Of a stretch of 5,957 nucleotides of DNA, positions 1-5,854 are shown piece by piece. The notes beneath the pieces are model-generated. The model was given only the letters and a program-made list of their open reading frames with translations. It was not told the origin of the DNA and searched no databases. The DNA is from Planctomycetota bacterium (lineage in GTDB: Bacteria; Planctomycetota; Planctomycetia; Pirellulales; Lacipirellulaceae). The position numbers were made by a program, and so were the translations under genes. The DNA lies in the NCBI GenBank assembly GCA_013151315.1, contig JAADIN010000214.1, positions 1 through 5,957 of the forward strand, read 5' to 3'. Every line of letters starts with the position of its first letter. The stretch's first letter is position 1.

Positions 1-2
1 CG

Positions 3-137
3 TCAGCGGCTGAAGAAAGAGTTCACCCAGGCCTCTACCGACGACGAAAAGGGCAAGTCGACCTGTCGACAATTTCTGGTCCTGGTTTCGGTTATCGAAT
101 CGATGAAATCAATCGCCTGGCACTGCATGACGAGTAA
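3..137 (+). CDS. C-terminal end of an enolase-superfamily enzyme (mandelate racemase / muconate lactonizing type), 5' partial
   Basis: The window opens inside this gene. Only 44 codons are visible, in the frame starting at base 3 and ending at TAA 135-137. The end reads GQVDLSTISGPGFGYRIDE, which fits the usual C-terminal signature of the mandelate racemase / muconate lactonizing family (a short beta strand, then PxGPGLGxxxDE, then a short helix). Known members abstract a proton alpha to a carboxylate using Mg2+, and many are sugar-acid dehydratases or epimerases. The catalytic barrel lies upstream of the window, so the reaction is unknown. The next gene starts 88 bases downstream on the same strand, which suggests a shared catabolic cluster. 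Frame 1 is also open over this stretch (to 195), but its translation has no family signature. The call rests on a short C-terminal motif, so it is moderate. Confidence 0.6.
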   Translation, partial: SAAEERVHPGLYRRRKGQVDLSTISGPGFGYRIDEINRLALHDE

Positions 138-158
138 GGGTTGCAATGTCCAGGAAGG

Positions 159-193
159 CCGTGGGGCCGATGAGAAGCTTCCCACGGTTTCTT
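159..193 (+). terminator. Candidate weak hairpin after the enolase-family gene (terminator or attenuator)
   Basis: CCGTGGG (159-165) and CCCACGG (181-187) form a perfect 7-bp inverted repeat with a 15-base loop, extendable by two G-U pairs and one A-T pair. A short T-rich stretch, TTTCTT, follows. The position between the end of one gene and the start of the next fits partial termination or attenuation. The loop is long and the T tract is short and interrupted, so efficient intrinsic termination is doubtful. Confidence 0.3.
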
Positions 194-225
194 GACCTGA
201 TTCTCAATGCAATAACGGAAGTGGT

Positions 226-1263
226 ATGACTCCCTCGAACGAAAAGTATCGGTTAATGACGGTTGGTGTTTTCACCGCTTGTATGGTTCTCGTTGCAACC
301 GTCTGTTGGCCAAGTTTTGCGATCGGGAGTGAGACAATCCGGGCCGGCATCATCGGATGTGACACTTCGCATTCGTTGGCTTTTACCAAGATACTCAATT
401 CCCCCGATGCAGGCGATTCGTTTGCCAATGTGAGGGTGGTGGCAGTCTTTCCGGGTGGAAGCAAAGACATCGCTTCCAGTCGCGACCGAGTTGGCAAGTT
501 CGCAGAGGAGCTCCGGGGCATGGGAATTGCCGTTGTCGACTCGATCGATTTGTTGCTCGAACAAGTGGATGTCGTGCTATTAGAAAGTTGCGATGGTCGA
601 AAACATCTCGAACAGGTTCGCCCCGTTATGGCGGCCGGCAAAAGGGTTTTTGTTGATAAACCCTTTGCTGGATCTCTCGCTGATGCAGTTGAAATAATAA
701 ATCTTTCGAAGAAGTACAATACGCCATTTTTTTCCAGTTCAGCCATGCGATTTAAAACAGGCGTTTTTGATGCCCGCGGCAGCGCAGAGTTTGGCCAGAT
801 CACTGGATGCGCGGCACATAGCCCGTGCCCATTGGAACCGACTCACCCCGACCTCTACTGGTACGGGGTGCATGGCGTTGAAACGTTGTTCACGATTATG
901 GGTGCAGGGTGCGAGAGCGTTTCGCGTACGCAGACGGAAGGCACCGAATTGGTCGTGGGCGTATGGAAAGATGGTCGCATCGGGTCGTTCCGCGGTCAGC
1001 GATCGGGGAAACGAGATTATGGCGCGCTGGTCTTTGGCACCAAGTCGAATAAGTACCTCAGCGGCTTCGGCGGCTATGAGCCTCTCGTCGGCCAGATAGC
1101 CCAATTCTTTAAGACGGGCATTCCGCCAGTCACTGCCGAAGAAACACTTGATATTTTTGCCTTCATGGAAGCGGCCGACGAAAGCAAACGCCAAGGCGGC
1201 GTGTCGGTCACCCTCGAGAGCGTACTGACCAAAGCGAGAGCAGAAGTGGCTGCCCGAAAATGA
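226..1263 (+). CDS. Gfo/Idh/MocA-family oxidoreductase with N-terminal signal-like segment (DTSH subgroup)
   Basis: This encodes a 345-residue protein of the glucose-fructose / inositol dehydrogenase family, which are NAD(P)-dependent enzymes acting on sugars, polyols and derivatives. Residues 1-33 look like a signal peptide or anchor: a basic n-region (K7, R9), a hydrophobic core at about 13-28, and a possible cleavage near SFA-IG. The Rossmann fold starts at residue 38 with GIIGCDTSH (41-49), where the usual GxGxxG is degenerate. The conserved EKP appears as DKP (144-146). H216 in YGVHGVETLF (213-222) is the best candidate for the family's conserved catalytic histidine. The C-terminal half carries the beta-sheet substrate domain, and length is normal. 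The ATG at 226 was chosen because it includes the basic n-region and is preceded by GGAAG (217-221), although the 4-base spacing is short. An internal ATG at 256 is the alternative. The stop overlaps the next gene's start. Family is certain; substrate is unknown. Confidence 0.85.
   Translation: MTPSNEKYRLMTVGVFTACMVLVATVCWPSFAIGSETIRAGIIGCDTSHSLAFTKILNSPDAGDSFANVRVVAVFPGGSKDIASSRDRVGKFAEELRGMGIAVVDSIDLLLEQVDVVLLESCDGRKHLEQVRPVMAAGKRVFVDKPFAGSLADAVEIINLSKKYNTPFFSSSAMRFKTGVFDARGSAEFGQITGCAAHSPCPLEPTHPDLYWYGVHGVETLFTIMGAGCESVSRTQTEGTELVVGVWKDGRIGSFRGQRSGKRDYGALVFGTKSNKYLSGFGGYEPLVGQIAQFFKTGIPPVTAEETLDIFAFMEAADESKRQGGVSVTLESVLTKARAEVAARK
1260..1263 (+). promoter_or_regulatory. ATGA stop/start overlap (translational coupling)
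   Basis: The start codon of the Nramp-like gene (1260-1262) overlaps the TGA of the oxidoreductase gene (1261-1263). There is no strong Shine-Dalgarno sequence before it, so ribosomes probably re-initiate after finishing the upstream gene. This places both genes in one transcript. Confidence 0.75.
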
Positions 1264-2591
1264 AATCTACCCCTCCCCATGGTTTCTTACGCTGGTTCCG
1301 AACCCTCGGCCCAGCCATCATTGTCGCGTCGGTCGTGCTCGGCCCGGGCAGCATCCTTACCGCAAGCAAAGTCGGCTGCCAGTACGGCTACTCCATGCTC
1401 TGGGTGCTACTTGCAGCAGCCGTTTTGATGATAGGCATGACGGCACTAGCGGCAAGACTCGGCGTAGGAACGGAGAAGACGCTTTGCAGTGAACTCTCAG
1501 ACCGAATCGGCAGACCCTTTGCCGCGCTCGTGGGCATCGTCTTGTTTTTGGTCGTTGCCAGCTTTCAGTCGAGCAACAACATGGCCGTGGTGACTTCGAT
1601 CGAATCGGTTCTTGCCTCCGACACAGCCGCCGAGGTGCAAGGCCCCAGCAAAACGACACTCATTACCTTGCTGGTTATCTTCAACGGCTTGATCATCGCA
1701 ACCTTGTTCGGTCTGAAAAACCTTTACAAGCCGCTAGAACTGCTGATGAAGTTGTTGCTAGGGTTCATGATTGTCGGTTTCGGCGCAAACCTTTTTCTGG
1801 CGGGCCCGTCGTTGAGAGAAATTTTCTCCGGCCTGTTGCCGCGTATTTCGGCGGACTTGGCCGGCGGATTTTGGCCAATGCGCAACGCGACAGGGCAAGT
1901 CGTCGATCCGCTATGGGCGATTCAAGGTTTGGTGGCCACCACATTTTCCGTAGCAGGGGCTTTTTACCAGAGCTATTTGGTGCGTGAAAAAGGTTGGACA
2001 ACCACTCAACTAAAACAAGGCATGGTCGACTCGATCGTGGGAATCTCGGTTCTCGGGGGTTGCAGCTCGATGATTATGATTACCTCGGCCGCTATGCTGC
2101 ATGGCAAAATTTCACCCGACGAGCTGAGAAGTGCCGCCGACGTGGCAGGCCAACTGGAACCGCTCTTTGGACCCGCGGCGACCACCCTTTTCTCATGCGG
2201 CATCTTTGCGGCTTGTTTTAGCCCGTTTTTAATCAATGCGATGATCGGCGGATTATTACTGTCGGATGGGCTTGGCCTAGGCAGTTCGATGGACGCGCCT
2301 TGGCCGAAGCGGCTGACCGTGGTAGCGATGCTTTTTGGTATGTCGGTGGCTATTTGGGCAACGATTGTTGGCGAAAACCCGGTGGGCGTGATTATTTTTG
2401 CCCAGGCGCTGACGGTTCTAGGGGTCCCGCTGTTGGCGTTGTCGCTACTGTATCTGGCAACGCGCCGCGACGTGCGCGACCGGGTGCCATTTCCCGCGTG
2501 GATGATTAGTTTGTGCAGCATAGGATGCGTTGTGACCATTGCCCTGGCCGCGCGCACGGCGTGGAAAATTTGGCTGCAAGTGAGTGGCTAG
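1260..2591 (+). CDS. Nramp-family (LeuT-fold) membrane transporter with non-canonical substrate-site motifs
   Basis: This encodes a 443-residue polytopic inner-membrane protein with about 11 predicted helices, roughly at residues 17-38, 45-66, 86-112, 133-151, 158-181, 217-241, 256-281, 304-336, 350-371, 375-399 and 413-432. Family placement rests on LGPAIIVASVVLGPGS (17-31, some residues condensed by the family pattern) at the TM1 unwound position, the following YGYSMLW (42-48), the TM6 pattern AGAFYQSYLV (232-241) and the TM10 segment with Q382. Canonical Nramp proteins carry DPGN in TM1 and (A/V)MPH in TM6 as Mn2+/Fe2+ ligands. Here TM1 has GPGS and TM6 has no MPH, while a TM10 glutamine is kept. 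It is therefore probably not a standard MntH. Mg2+ (as in the known Nramp-related Mg2+ transporters) or a small organic substrate are possible alternatives. The gene sits between two oxidoreductase genes and is translationally coupled to the first, so its role is likely tied to the same pathway. Fold is confident; substrate is unknown. Confidence 0.8.
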   Translation: MKSTPPHGFLRWFRTLGPAIIVASVVLGPGSILTASKVGCQYGYSMLWVLLAAAVLMIGMTALAARLGVGTEKTLCSELSDRIGRPFAALVGIVLFLVVASFQSSNNMAVVTSIESVLASDTAAEVQGPSKTTLITLLVIFNGLIIATLFGLKNLYKPLELLMKLLLGFMIVGFGANLFLAGPSLREIFSGLLPRISADLAGGFWPMRNATGQVVDPLWAIQGLVATTFSVAGAFYQSYLVREKGWTTTQLKQGMVDSIVGISVLGGCSSMIMITSAAMLHGKISPDELRSAADVAGQLEPLFGPAATTLFSCGIFAACFSPFLINAMIGGLLLSDGLGLGSSMDAPWPKRLTVVAMLFGMSVAIWATIVGENPVGVIIFAQALTVLGVPLLALSLLYLATRRDVRDRVPFPAWMISLCSIGCVVTIALAARTAWKIWLQVSG

Positions 2592-2605
2592 TACTTTTTT
2601 GATTT

Positions 2606-2609
2606 GGAG
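2606..2609 (+). promoter_or_regulatory. Shine-Dalgarno GGAG fixing the start at 2617
   Basis: GGAG lies 7 bases before ATG 2617. This decides against the in-frame GTG at 2584, which falls inside the end of the transporter gene, has no comparable site, and would put 11 extra residues before the Tat signal. Confidence 0.75.
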
Positions 2610-2616
2610 AAAAATC

Positions 2617-3993
2617 ATGTCTTCCAAGATAAATCGCAGAGACTTTCTTGACCGTTCGGGGAAAGCTAGCCTCGGTTTGGCTGGTGGAATCACCTTGTTA
2701 AGCAGCGCTCAATCGGTGCGTGCTGCAGCGCCGGCTAACGAAAAAATCCGCCTGGGCCTCATCGGTTGCGGAGGACGTGGTATGCAACTGTCCGAAGGGT
2801 TTGCTGAGCGAGACGATTGCACCTTTGCCGCGATTGCCGATGTGAGCGAGGCCCTTTTGGACAATCGGGCGGCCGCAATTGCTGAAAGGCAAAATGGACA
2901 AGCGCCTGCAACGTATGGGGATTTCCGAAAACTTCTCGACGACAAGTCGATTGACGCAGTGGTGATCGCCACGCCCGATCATTGGCACGCATTGGCAACC
3001 GTCTGGGCCTGCCAAGCAGGCAAAGACGTCTACGTCGAAAAGCCGCCGACCCACGATTGTTGGGAAGGGCAAAAGATGATCGAGGCGGCCCGCAAATACG
3101 ATCGCGTGGTCCAGTGCGGATTTCAAAACCGTAGTGCGCCGTATAATATCGAGGCGAAGAAATACATCGAGGCGGGCAAGCTGGGCGATATTCACTATTG
3201 CAGGATTTACAATCAGAAGCCGGCTTGGGGAAATTGTCCTGTCGTGCCCGACGGCACCGCACCCGACGGATTGAATTGGGACATGTGGAATGGCCCCGCG
3301 CCCGAGCATGCTTACAATTCCAGTATGCACAAATGTTGGCATCACCAATGGTGCTACTCGGGCGGCGACATGGTCAACGATGCGAGCCATCAAATTGACT
3401 TGGCTCGCTGGCTGCTTGGCGTAAAATATCCCAAAACGGTTTATTCCACCGGAGGACGGTTTGCCGAGCAGTCGGCTGCACAAACTCCCGATACGCAGGT
3501 CGCTCTTTTCGACTATGACAAACTAACGGTCAGCTTCGAATTGACGCTCTTCGCGCCCTATATTCTCAAAACCGACCCGGGCGTTCGCGACAACGACATG
3601 TTTCCCTATTGGATGCAGAACTCGACGCGCATCGAGATTTATGGAACAAAAGGAATGATGGTCGTGGGTCGCCATGGCGGGGGTTGGCAAGTGTTCGTTC
3701 GGCCCAAAAGTCGTCAACCGGTCGTGAAGGATCAGATGTACGGCCGATTTCCTGATCCCGAGCACAAAGAGAATTTCTTGGATTGCATTCGGACTCGCGA
3801 GCTGCCTAATTCGGACATTGAAGAAGCGCACGTGAGCGCTCTGATGATCCACTACGCCAATATCAGCTACCGGCTCGGAGGGCAAAAATTGGCCATCGAT
3901 TCCGGCACCGAGAAAATTCGCGACAATGCCGAAGCGATGGGTCTGTTCAAGAGATCGTACCGCACGCCTTGGGTCTTGCCCGAACAGGTGTAA
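2617..3993 (+). CDS. Tat-exported Gfo/Idh/MocA-family oxidoreductase
   Basis: This encodes a 458-residue NAD(P)-dependent oxidoreductase of the Gfo/Idh/MocA family. The N-terminus has a twin-arginine signal: NRRDFLDRS (6-14), a hydrophobic stretch at about 17-31, and a likely cleavage at VRA-AAP after residue 36. Tat export fits a protein folded with its dinucleotide before leaving the cytoplasm, as in Zymomonas glucose-fructose oxidoreductase. The Rossmann motif GLIGCGGRG is at 47-55, the family TPDHWH at 119-124, and the cofactor/catalytic EKP at 141-143. GGDMVNDASHQID (249-261) is the usual catalytic-face motif, with H258 the probable conserved histidine. The C-terminal alpha/beta domain is complete, and length is typical for planctomycete members. 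The start is set by the GGAG at 2606. The gene begins 25 bases after the transporter stop, so it is probably the third gene of the same operon. The substrate, presumably a sugar or polyol derivative, is unknown. Confidence 0.9.
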   Translation: MSSKINRRDFLDRSGKASLGLAGGITLLSSAQSVRAAAPANEKIRLGLIGCGGRGMQLSEGFAERDDCTFAAIADVSEALLDNRAAAIAERQNGQAPATYGDFRKLLDDKSIDAVVIATPDHWHALATVWACQAGKDVYVEKPPTHDCWEGQKMIEAARKYDRVVQCGFQNRSAPYNIEAKKYIEAGKLGDIHYCRIYNQKPAWGNCPVVPDGTAPDGLNWDMWNGPAPEHAYNSSMHKCWHHQWCYSGGDMVNDASHQIDLARWLLGVKYPKTVYSTGGRFAEQSAAQTPDTQVALFDYDKLTVSFELTLFAPYILKTDPGVRDNDMFPYWMQNSTRIEIYGTKGMMVVGRHGGGWQVFVRPKSRQPVVKDQMYGRFPDPEHKENFLDCIRTRELPNSDIEEAHVSALMIHYANISYRLGGQKLAIDSGTEKIRDNAEAMGLFKRSYRTPWVLPEQV

Positions 3994-3997
3994 ACTT

Positions 3998-4005
3998 AAC
4001 ATAAG
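3998..4005. repeat. Left 8-bp direct repeat AACATAAG (candidate target-site duplication)
   Basis: AACATAAG here is repeated exactly at 4241-4248. The two copies directly abut the two ends of the inverted-repeat element at 4006-4240, as expected of a target-site duplication made on insertion. Confidence 0.7.
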
Positions 4006-4020
4006 GTTAAGACTTCAGCC
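4006..4020 (+). repeat. Left terminal inverted repeat
   Basis: GTTAAGACTTCAGCC. Its last 13 bases (4008-4020) are the exact reverse complement of 4227-4239. Confidence 0.7.
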
Positions 4021-4033
4021 GAAAGCAGTAAAC

Positions 4034-4064
4034 TAGCCACAGATAAACACGGATTAACCCAGAT
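4034..4064 (+). repeat. Left inner inverted-repeat arm, made of 10-bp units
   Basis: This arm matches the reverse complement of 4153-4183 at 24 of 31 positions. Within and just past it, three consecutive 10-mers follow one pattern: CACAGATAAA (4038-4047), CACGGATTAA (4048-4057) and CCCAGATAAA (4058-4067). The sequence resembles a CCACAGAT/CACGGAT repeat that I recall as dispersed in many environmental bacterial genomes. Confidence 0.75.
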
Positions 4065-4152
4065 AAAGAAGTTTTTTTTCAGTGAATTCCAGGGTAGCCG
4101 TGGCTCCTCAACAATCAGGAATTGACGAAAAACTTCGAATCTTTCCAAAAAA

Positions 4153-4183
4153 ATCCGTGTTCATCTGTGTCCATCCGTGGCTA
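4153..4183 (-). repeat. Right inner inverted-repeat arm, made of 10-bp units
   Basis: Read on the - strand, this arm gives TAG, one C, then CACGGATGGA, CACAGATGAA and CACGGAT, the same three-unit pattern as the left arm. Most differences between the arms are A/G exchanges. Just outside it, TTTTTTGTG occurs twice (4191-4199 and 4200-4208). Confidence 0.75.
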
Positions 4184-4226
4184 AAGAAACTTTTTTGTGT
4201 TTTTTGTGGCTATTTCTACTTCACTT

Positions 4227-4240
4227 GGCTGAAGTCTTAC
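4227..4240 (-). repeat. Right terminal inverted repeat
   Basis: Read inward on the - strand this is GTAAGACTTCAGCC, pairing with the left end except for one missing T near the tip. It starts with GTAAG, which resembles IS66-type ends. Confidence 0.7.
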
Positions 4241-4248
4241 AACATAAG
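4241..4248. repeat. Right 8-bp direct repeat AACATAAG (candidate target-site duplication)
   Basis: This is an exact copy of 3998-4005, immediately outside the right terminal inverted repeat. Confidence 0.7.
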
Positions 4249-4276
4249 ATTGAAGAAAACACGAACTAAACTGGTC

Positions 4277-4281
4277 GAGGT
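4277..4281 (+). promoter_or_regulatory. Shine-Dalgarno GAGGT for the ceramidase-family gene
   Basis: GAGGT lies 8 bases before ATG 4290 and supports that start. It lies outside the inserted element, so translation signals were not displaced. I see no convincing -35/-10 pair between the element and the gene. Confidence 0.65.
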
Positions 4282-4289
4282 AAACGACA

Positions 4290-5798
4290 ATGCGAGCAAT
4301 TCTCTATGGTCTAAGTGCGCTGTTTCTTGGGGTGGCACCGATATTTTTCGGACAAATCTGCCATGCGCAGCTCACTGCGGGCACTGCCAAAATCGACATC
4401 ACTGACCGCAGTGCCGGCCCGGTGAACGATCCGCTCTATGCAAAGGCGTTGGTCATCAGCGATGGCGAGAAGACCGTAGTGATCGTCTCCGTCGACGCGG
4501 TTGCTATCGGCGAAATCGGACACCTCAAGAACGACTATCTGCCGAATGTGAGGTCTCAGATCCAAAAAGAGCTTGGCATCCCTCCTACCAACATCATGAT
4601 CAACGCCAGCCATTGCCATGGGGTAGTTTGCTCGGATCCTGACAAGCGAACTATTGAAGCAATAAAGCAAGCAGCCGCAAATAGAGTTCCTGTGAAAGTT
4701 GGCGTCGGCGAGGGTTATGAAGATCGGATCAGCGAGAACCGCCGCATTCATCTCAAAAATGGCCGAGTGGCTGATAGCCGCCACGCGTATTCGCTGCCGC
4801 CGGACGAAGAGATCGTCAATGTGGGCCCGATCGATCCTGAAATCGGCGTACTGCGTGTTGATCGGCTGGACGGCACTCCCTTGGCTATTCTCTTTAACTT
4901 TGCTTGCCATCCCATTCAAGGGGTTCCCAGCATGGGCAACACGGCCGATCTGTCTGGACTTGCCGCCACAGCGATCGAGGAAACTCTCGGTAACGACTGC
5001 CTCGCACTATTTGTGCAAGGCTGCGGCGGAGACATCAACCCGGTGCTCTACAAGGACGTTGAGAACCCACACGACGCCCAAACCCTTGGCAACCAACTTG
5101 CCCTCAGCACGCTCAAGGCAATCAAAGCTATTAGCACTATTGCCGAAGCTCCACTGCAAGTTCACAACGAAACACTCAAGTTGCCGCGTGCCAATTTTTC
5201 GCAGCGCATCGTGAGGATGAAAACCGAACGCGAGCGGCTCCTCAGCTCTTTGCACGGCACGAGCCTCAATCTGAAAACGTTCTTGCCGTTGGTCGTCAAA
5301 TACAATGTATCGGGCCAGTTTCCCTCGTACTATTCCCATCGCTACCTACACGAGAATCAGCTTGGCCGAAAAGACCTCCAAAAACACGACGCACTCAATC
5401 GAAGGAATCTGGCCAGCTATATCCAGAACATTCATACCATGGAACAGCTAACTCGAGTGCAAACCAACCTGCGACTGCTCCATCTCCATCAGACCGATTT
5501 CGTCGATGCGGGCGAAAGAGACCTTGAGGTCGAACTGATTGGACTGCGGATTGGTGATTTTCGCATGGTGACATTTCCAGGCGAACTCACGGTGCAGATC
5601 GGACTCAACATCAAAGAGGCTTCGCCGCACGAACACACTTTTGTTGCCGGTTACACCAACGGCTACATCTACTACGCGCCGACGACCGAGCAATTGCAAA
5701 ATCCGGGCAACGCCCAGGAAGATTGCGACACATTGCTCGCCCCCGAGTGGCAGCCAATCTTTGAACAAAAGGCCGCCGAAATTCTTATGGGCCTTTGA
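4290..5798 (+). CDS. Neutral/alkaline ceramidase-family hydrolase, Sec-exported, N-terminal domain only
   Basis: This encodes a 502-residue protein of the neutral/alkaline non-lysosomal ceramidase N-terminal domain family, zinc amidases of which characterised members hydrolyse the N-acyl bond of ceramide. A Sec signal peptide covers about residues 1-26, with a hydrophobic core at 5-21 and cleavage near CHA-QL. The zinc site is recognisable: NASHCHG (105-111) gives H108 and H110, FNFACHP (202-208) gives H207, FPGEL (429-433) gives E432, and YTNGYIYYAPT (455-465) holds the tyrosine ligand. QGCGGDINP (243-251) matches the family's QGxxGDxxP loop. A helix-rich stretch at about 305-400 is present. 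Unlike the Pseudomonas enzyme, which is much longer, there is no C-terminal Ig-like domain. The natural-looking end APEWQPIFEQKAAEIL suggests it is complete. The gene follows the oxidoreductase on the same strand, separated by the fold-back element. Many planctomycete members of this family are uncharacterised, so ceramide as substrate is not assured. Confidence 0.88.
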   Translation: MRAILYGLSALFLGVAPIFFGQICHAQLTAGTAKIDITDRSAGPVNDPLYAKALVISDGEKTVVIVSVDAVAIGEIGHLKNDYLPNVRSQIQKELGIPPTNIMINASHCHGVVCSDPDKRTIEAIKQAAANRVPVKVGVGEGYEDRISENRRIHLKNGRVADSRHAYSLPPDEEIVNVGPIDPEIGVLRVDRLDGTPLAILFNFACHPIQGVPSMGNTADLSGLAATAIEETLGNDCLALFVQGCGGDINPVLYKDVENPHDAQTLGNQLALSTLKAIKAISTIAEAPLQVHNETLKLPRANFSQRIVRMKTERERLLSSLHGTSLNLKTFLPLVVKYNVSGQFPSYYSHRYLHENQLGRKDLQKHDALNRRNLASYIQNIHTMEQLTRVQTNLRLLHLHQTDFVDAGERDLEVELIGLRIGDFRMVTFPGELTVQIGLNIKEASPHEHTFVAGYTNGYIYYAPTTEQLQNPGNAQEDCDTLLAPEWQPIFEQKAAEILMGL

Positions 5799-5813
5799 TG
5801 CCATGGATAAGGA

Positions 5814-5854
5814 CCCCGATTCTCGACTCCTCGCCAGAATCTGGGTGAATTTTG
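5814..5854 (+). terminator. Candidate hairpin with T tract after the ceramidase-family gene
   Basis: GATTCT (5818-5823) pairs perfectly with AGAATC (5836-5841). After one mismatch, CCC (5814-5816) pairs with GGG (5843-5845), and a TTTT follows within a few bases. It starts 16 bases after the stop codon. It overlaps the edge of the transposase remnant, so it may be a transposon end rather than a dedicated terminator. Confidence 0.3.

Larger units (their letters stand above)
4006..4240. mobile_element. 235-bp MITE-like fold-back element with no coding capacity
   Basis: The ends are inverted repeats. The left end is GTTAAGACTTCAGCC (4006-4020). The right end, read inward on the - strand, is GTAAGACTTCAGCC (4240-4227), so 13 bases match perfectly and one base is gained or lost near the tip. 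Exact 8-bp direct repeats abut both ends. Internally there are further, roughly concentric inverted repeats: 31-bp arms (4034-4064 / 4153-4183), GAAGTTTTT (4068-4076) with AAAAACTTC (4128-4136), AATTCC (4085-4090) with GGAATT (4118-4123), and AGCC/GGCT at 4096-4105. Most of the element could fold into one long imperfect hairpin. It encodes no convincing protein. From memory, IS66-family elements begin with GTAA and duplicate 8 bp, so an IS66-type transposase is a plausible driver; ISL3 and IS1595 elements also duplicate 8 bp. It fills nearly all of the 296-bp gap between the oxidoreductase and ceramidase-family genes. Confidence 0.65.

Noticed and set aside
204..803. 199-codon open frame on the - strand
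   Set aside because: It lies opposite the first oxidoreductase, is low in recognisable motifs and rich in serine/threonine, as expected of an antisense shadow.
2584..2616. GTG start adding 11 residues to the Tat oxidoreductase
   Set aside because: It overlaps the transporter's last codons, has no Shine-Dalgarno, and would precede a properly placed Tat signal whose own ATG has GGAG at good spacing.
2698..3483. 261-codon open frame on the - strand
   Set aside because: It lies entirely opposite the Tat oxidoreductase, which has clear family motifs. The - strand translation has none and looks like a codon-bias shadow.
3995..4011. CTTAAC/GTTAAG hairpin as a terminator of the oxidoreductase gene
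   Set aside because: The 6-bp stem is AT-rich and no T tract follows. It straddles the duplicated target and the element's tip, so it is better explained by the insertion.
4038..4067. Three 10-bp units considered as a CRISPR or iteron array
   Set aside because: Units are contiguous, without spacers and far shorter than CRISPR repeats. They recur as an inverted copy, and no cas, rep or origin features are nearby.
4353..4368. Cys24 of the ceramidase-family protein as a lipoprotein site
   Set aside because: The preceding residues (FGQI) do not fit the lipobox, and an ordinary cleavage after CHA fits better.
4082..4405. 107-codon open frame across the intergenic repeat (contains SVFICVHPWLKK)
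   Set aside because: It translates the fold-back repeat and then runs out of frame into the ceramidase-family gene. It has no suitable ribosome site, and such translations arise wherever this repeat occurs.
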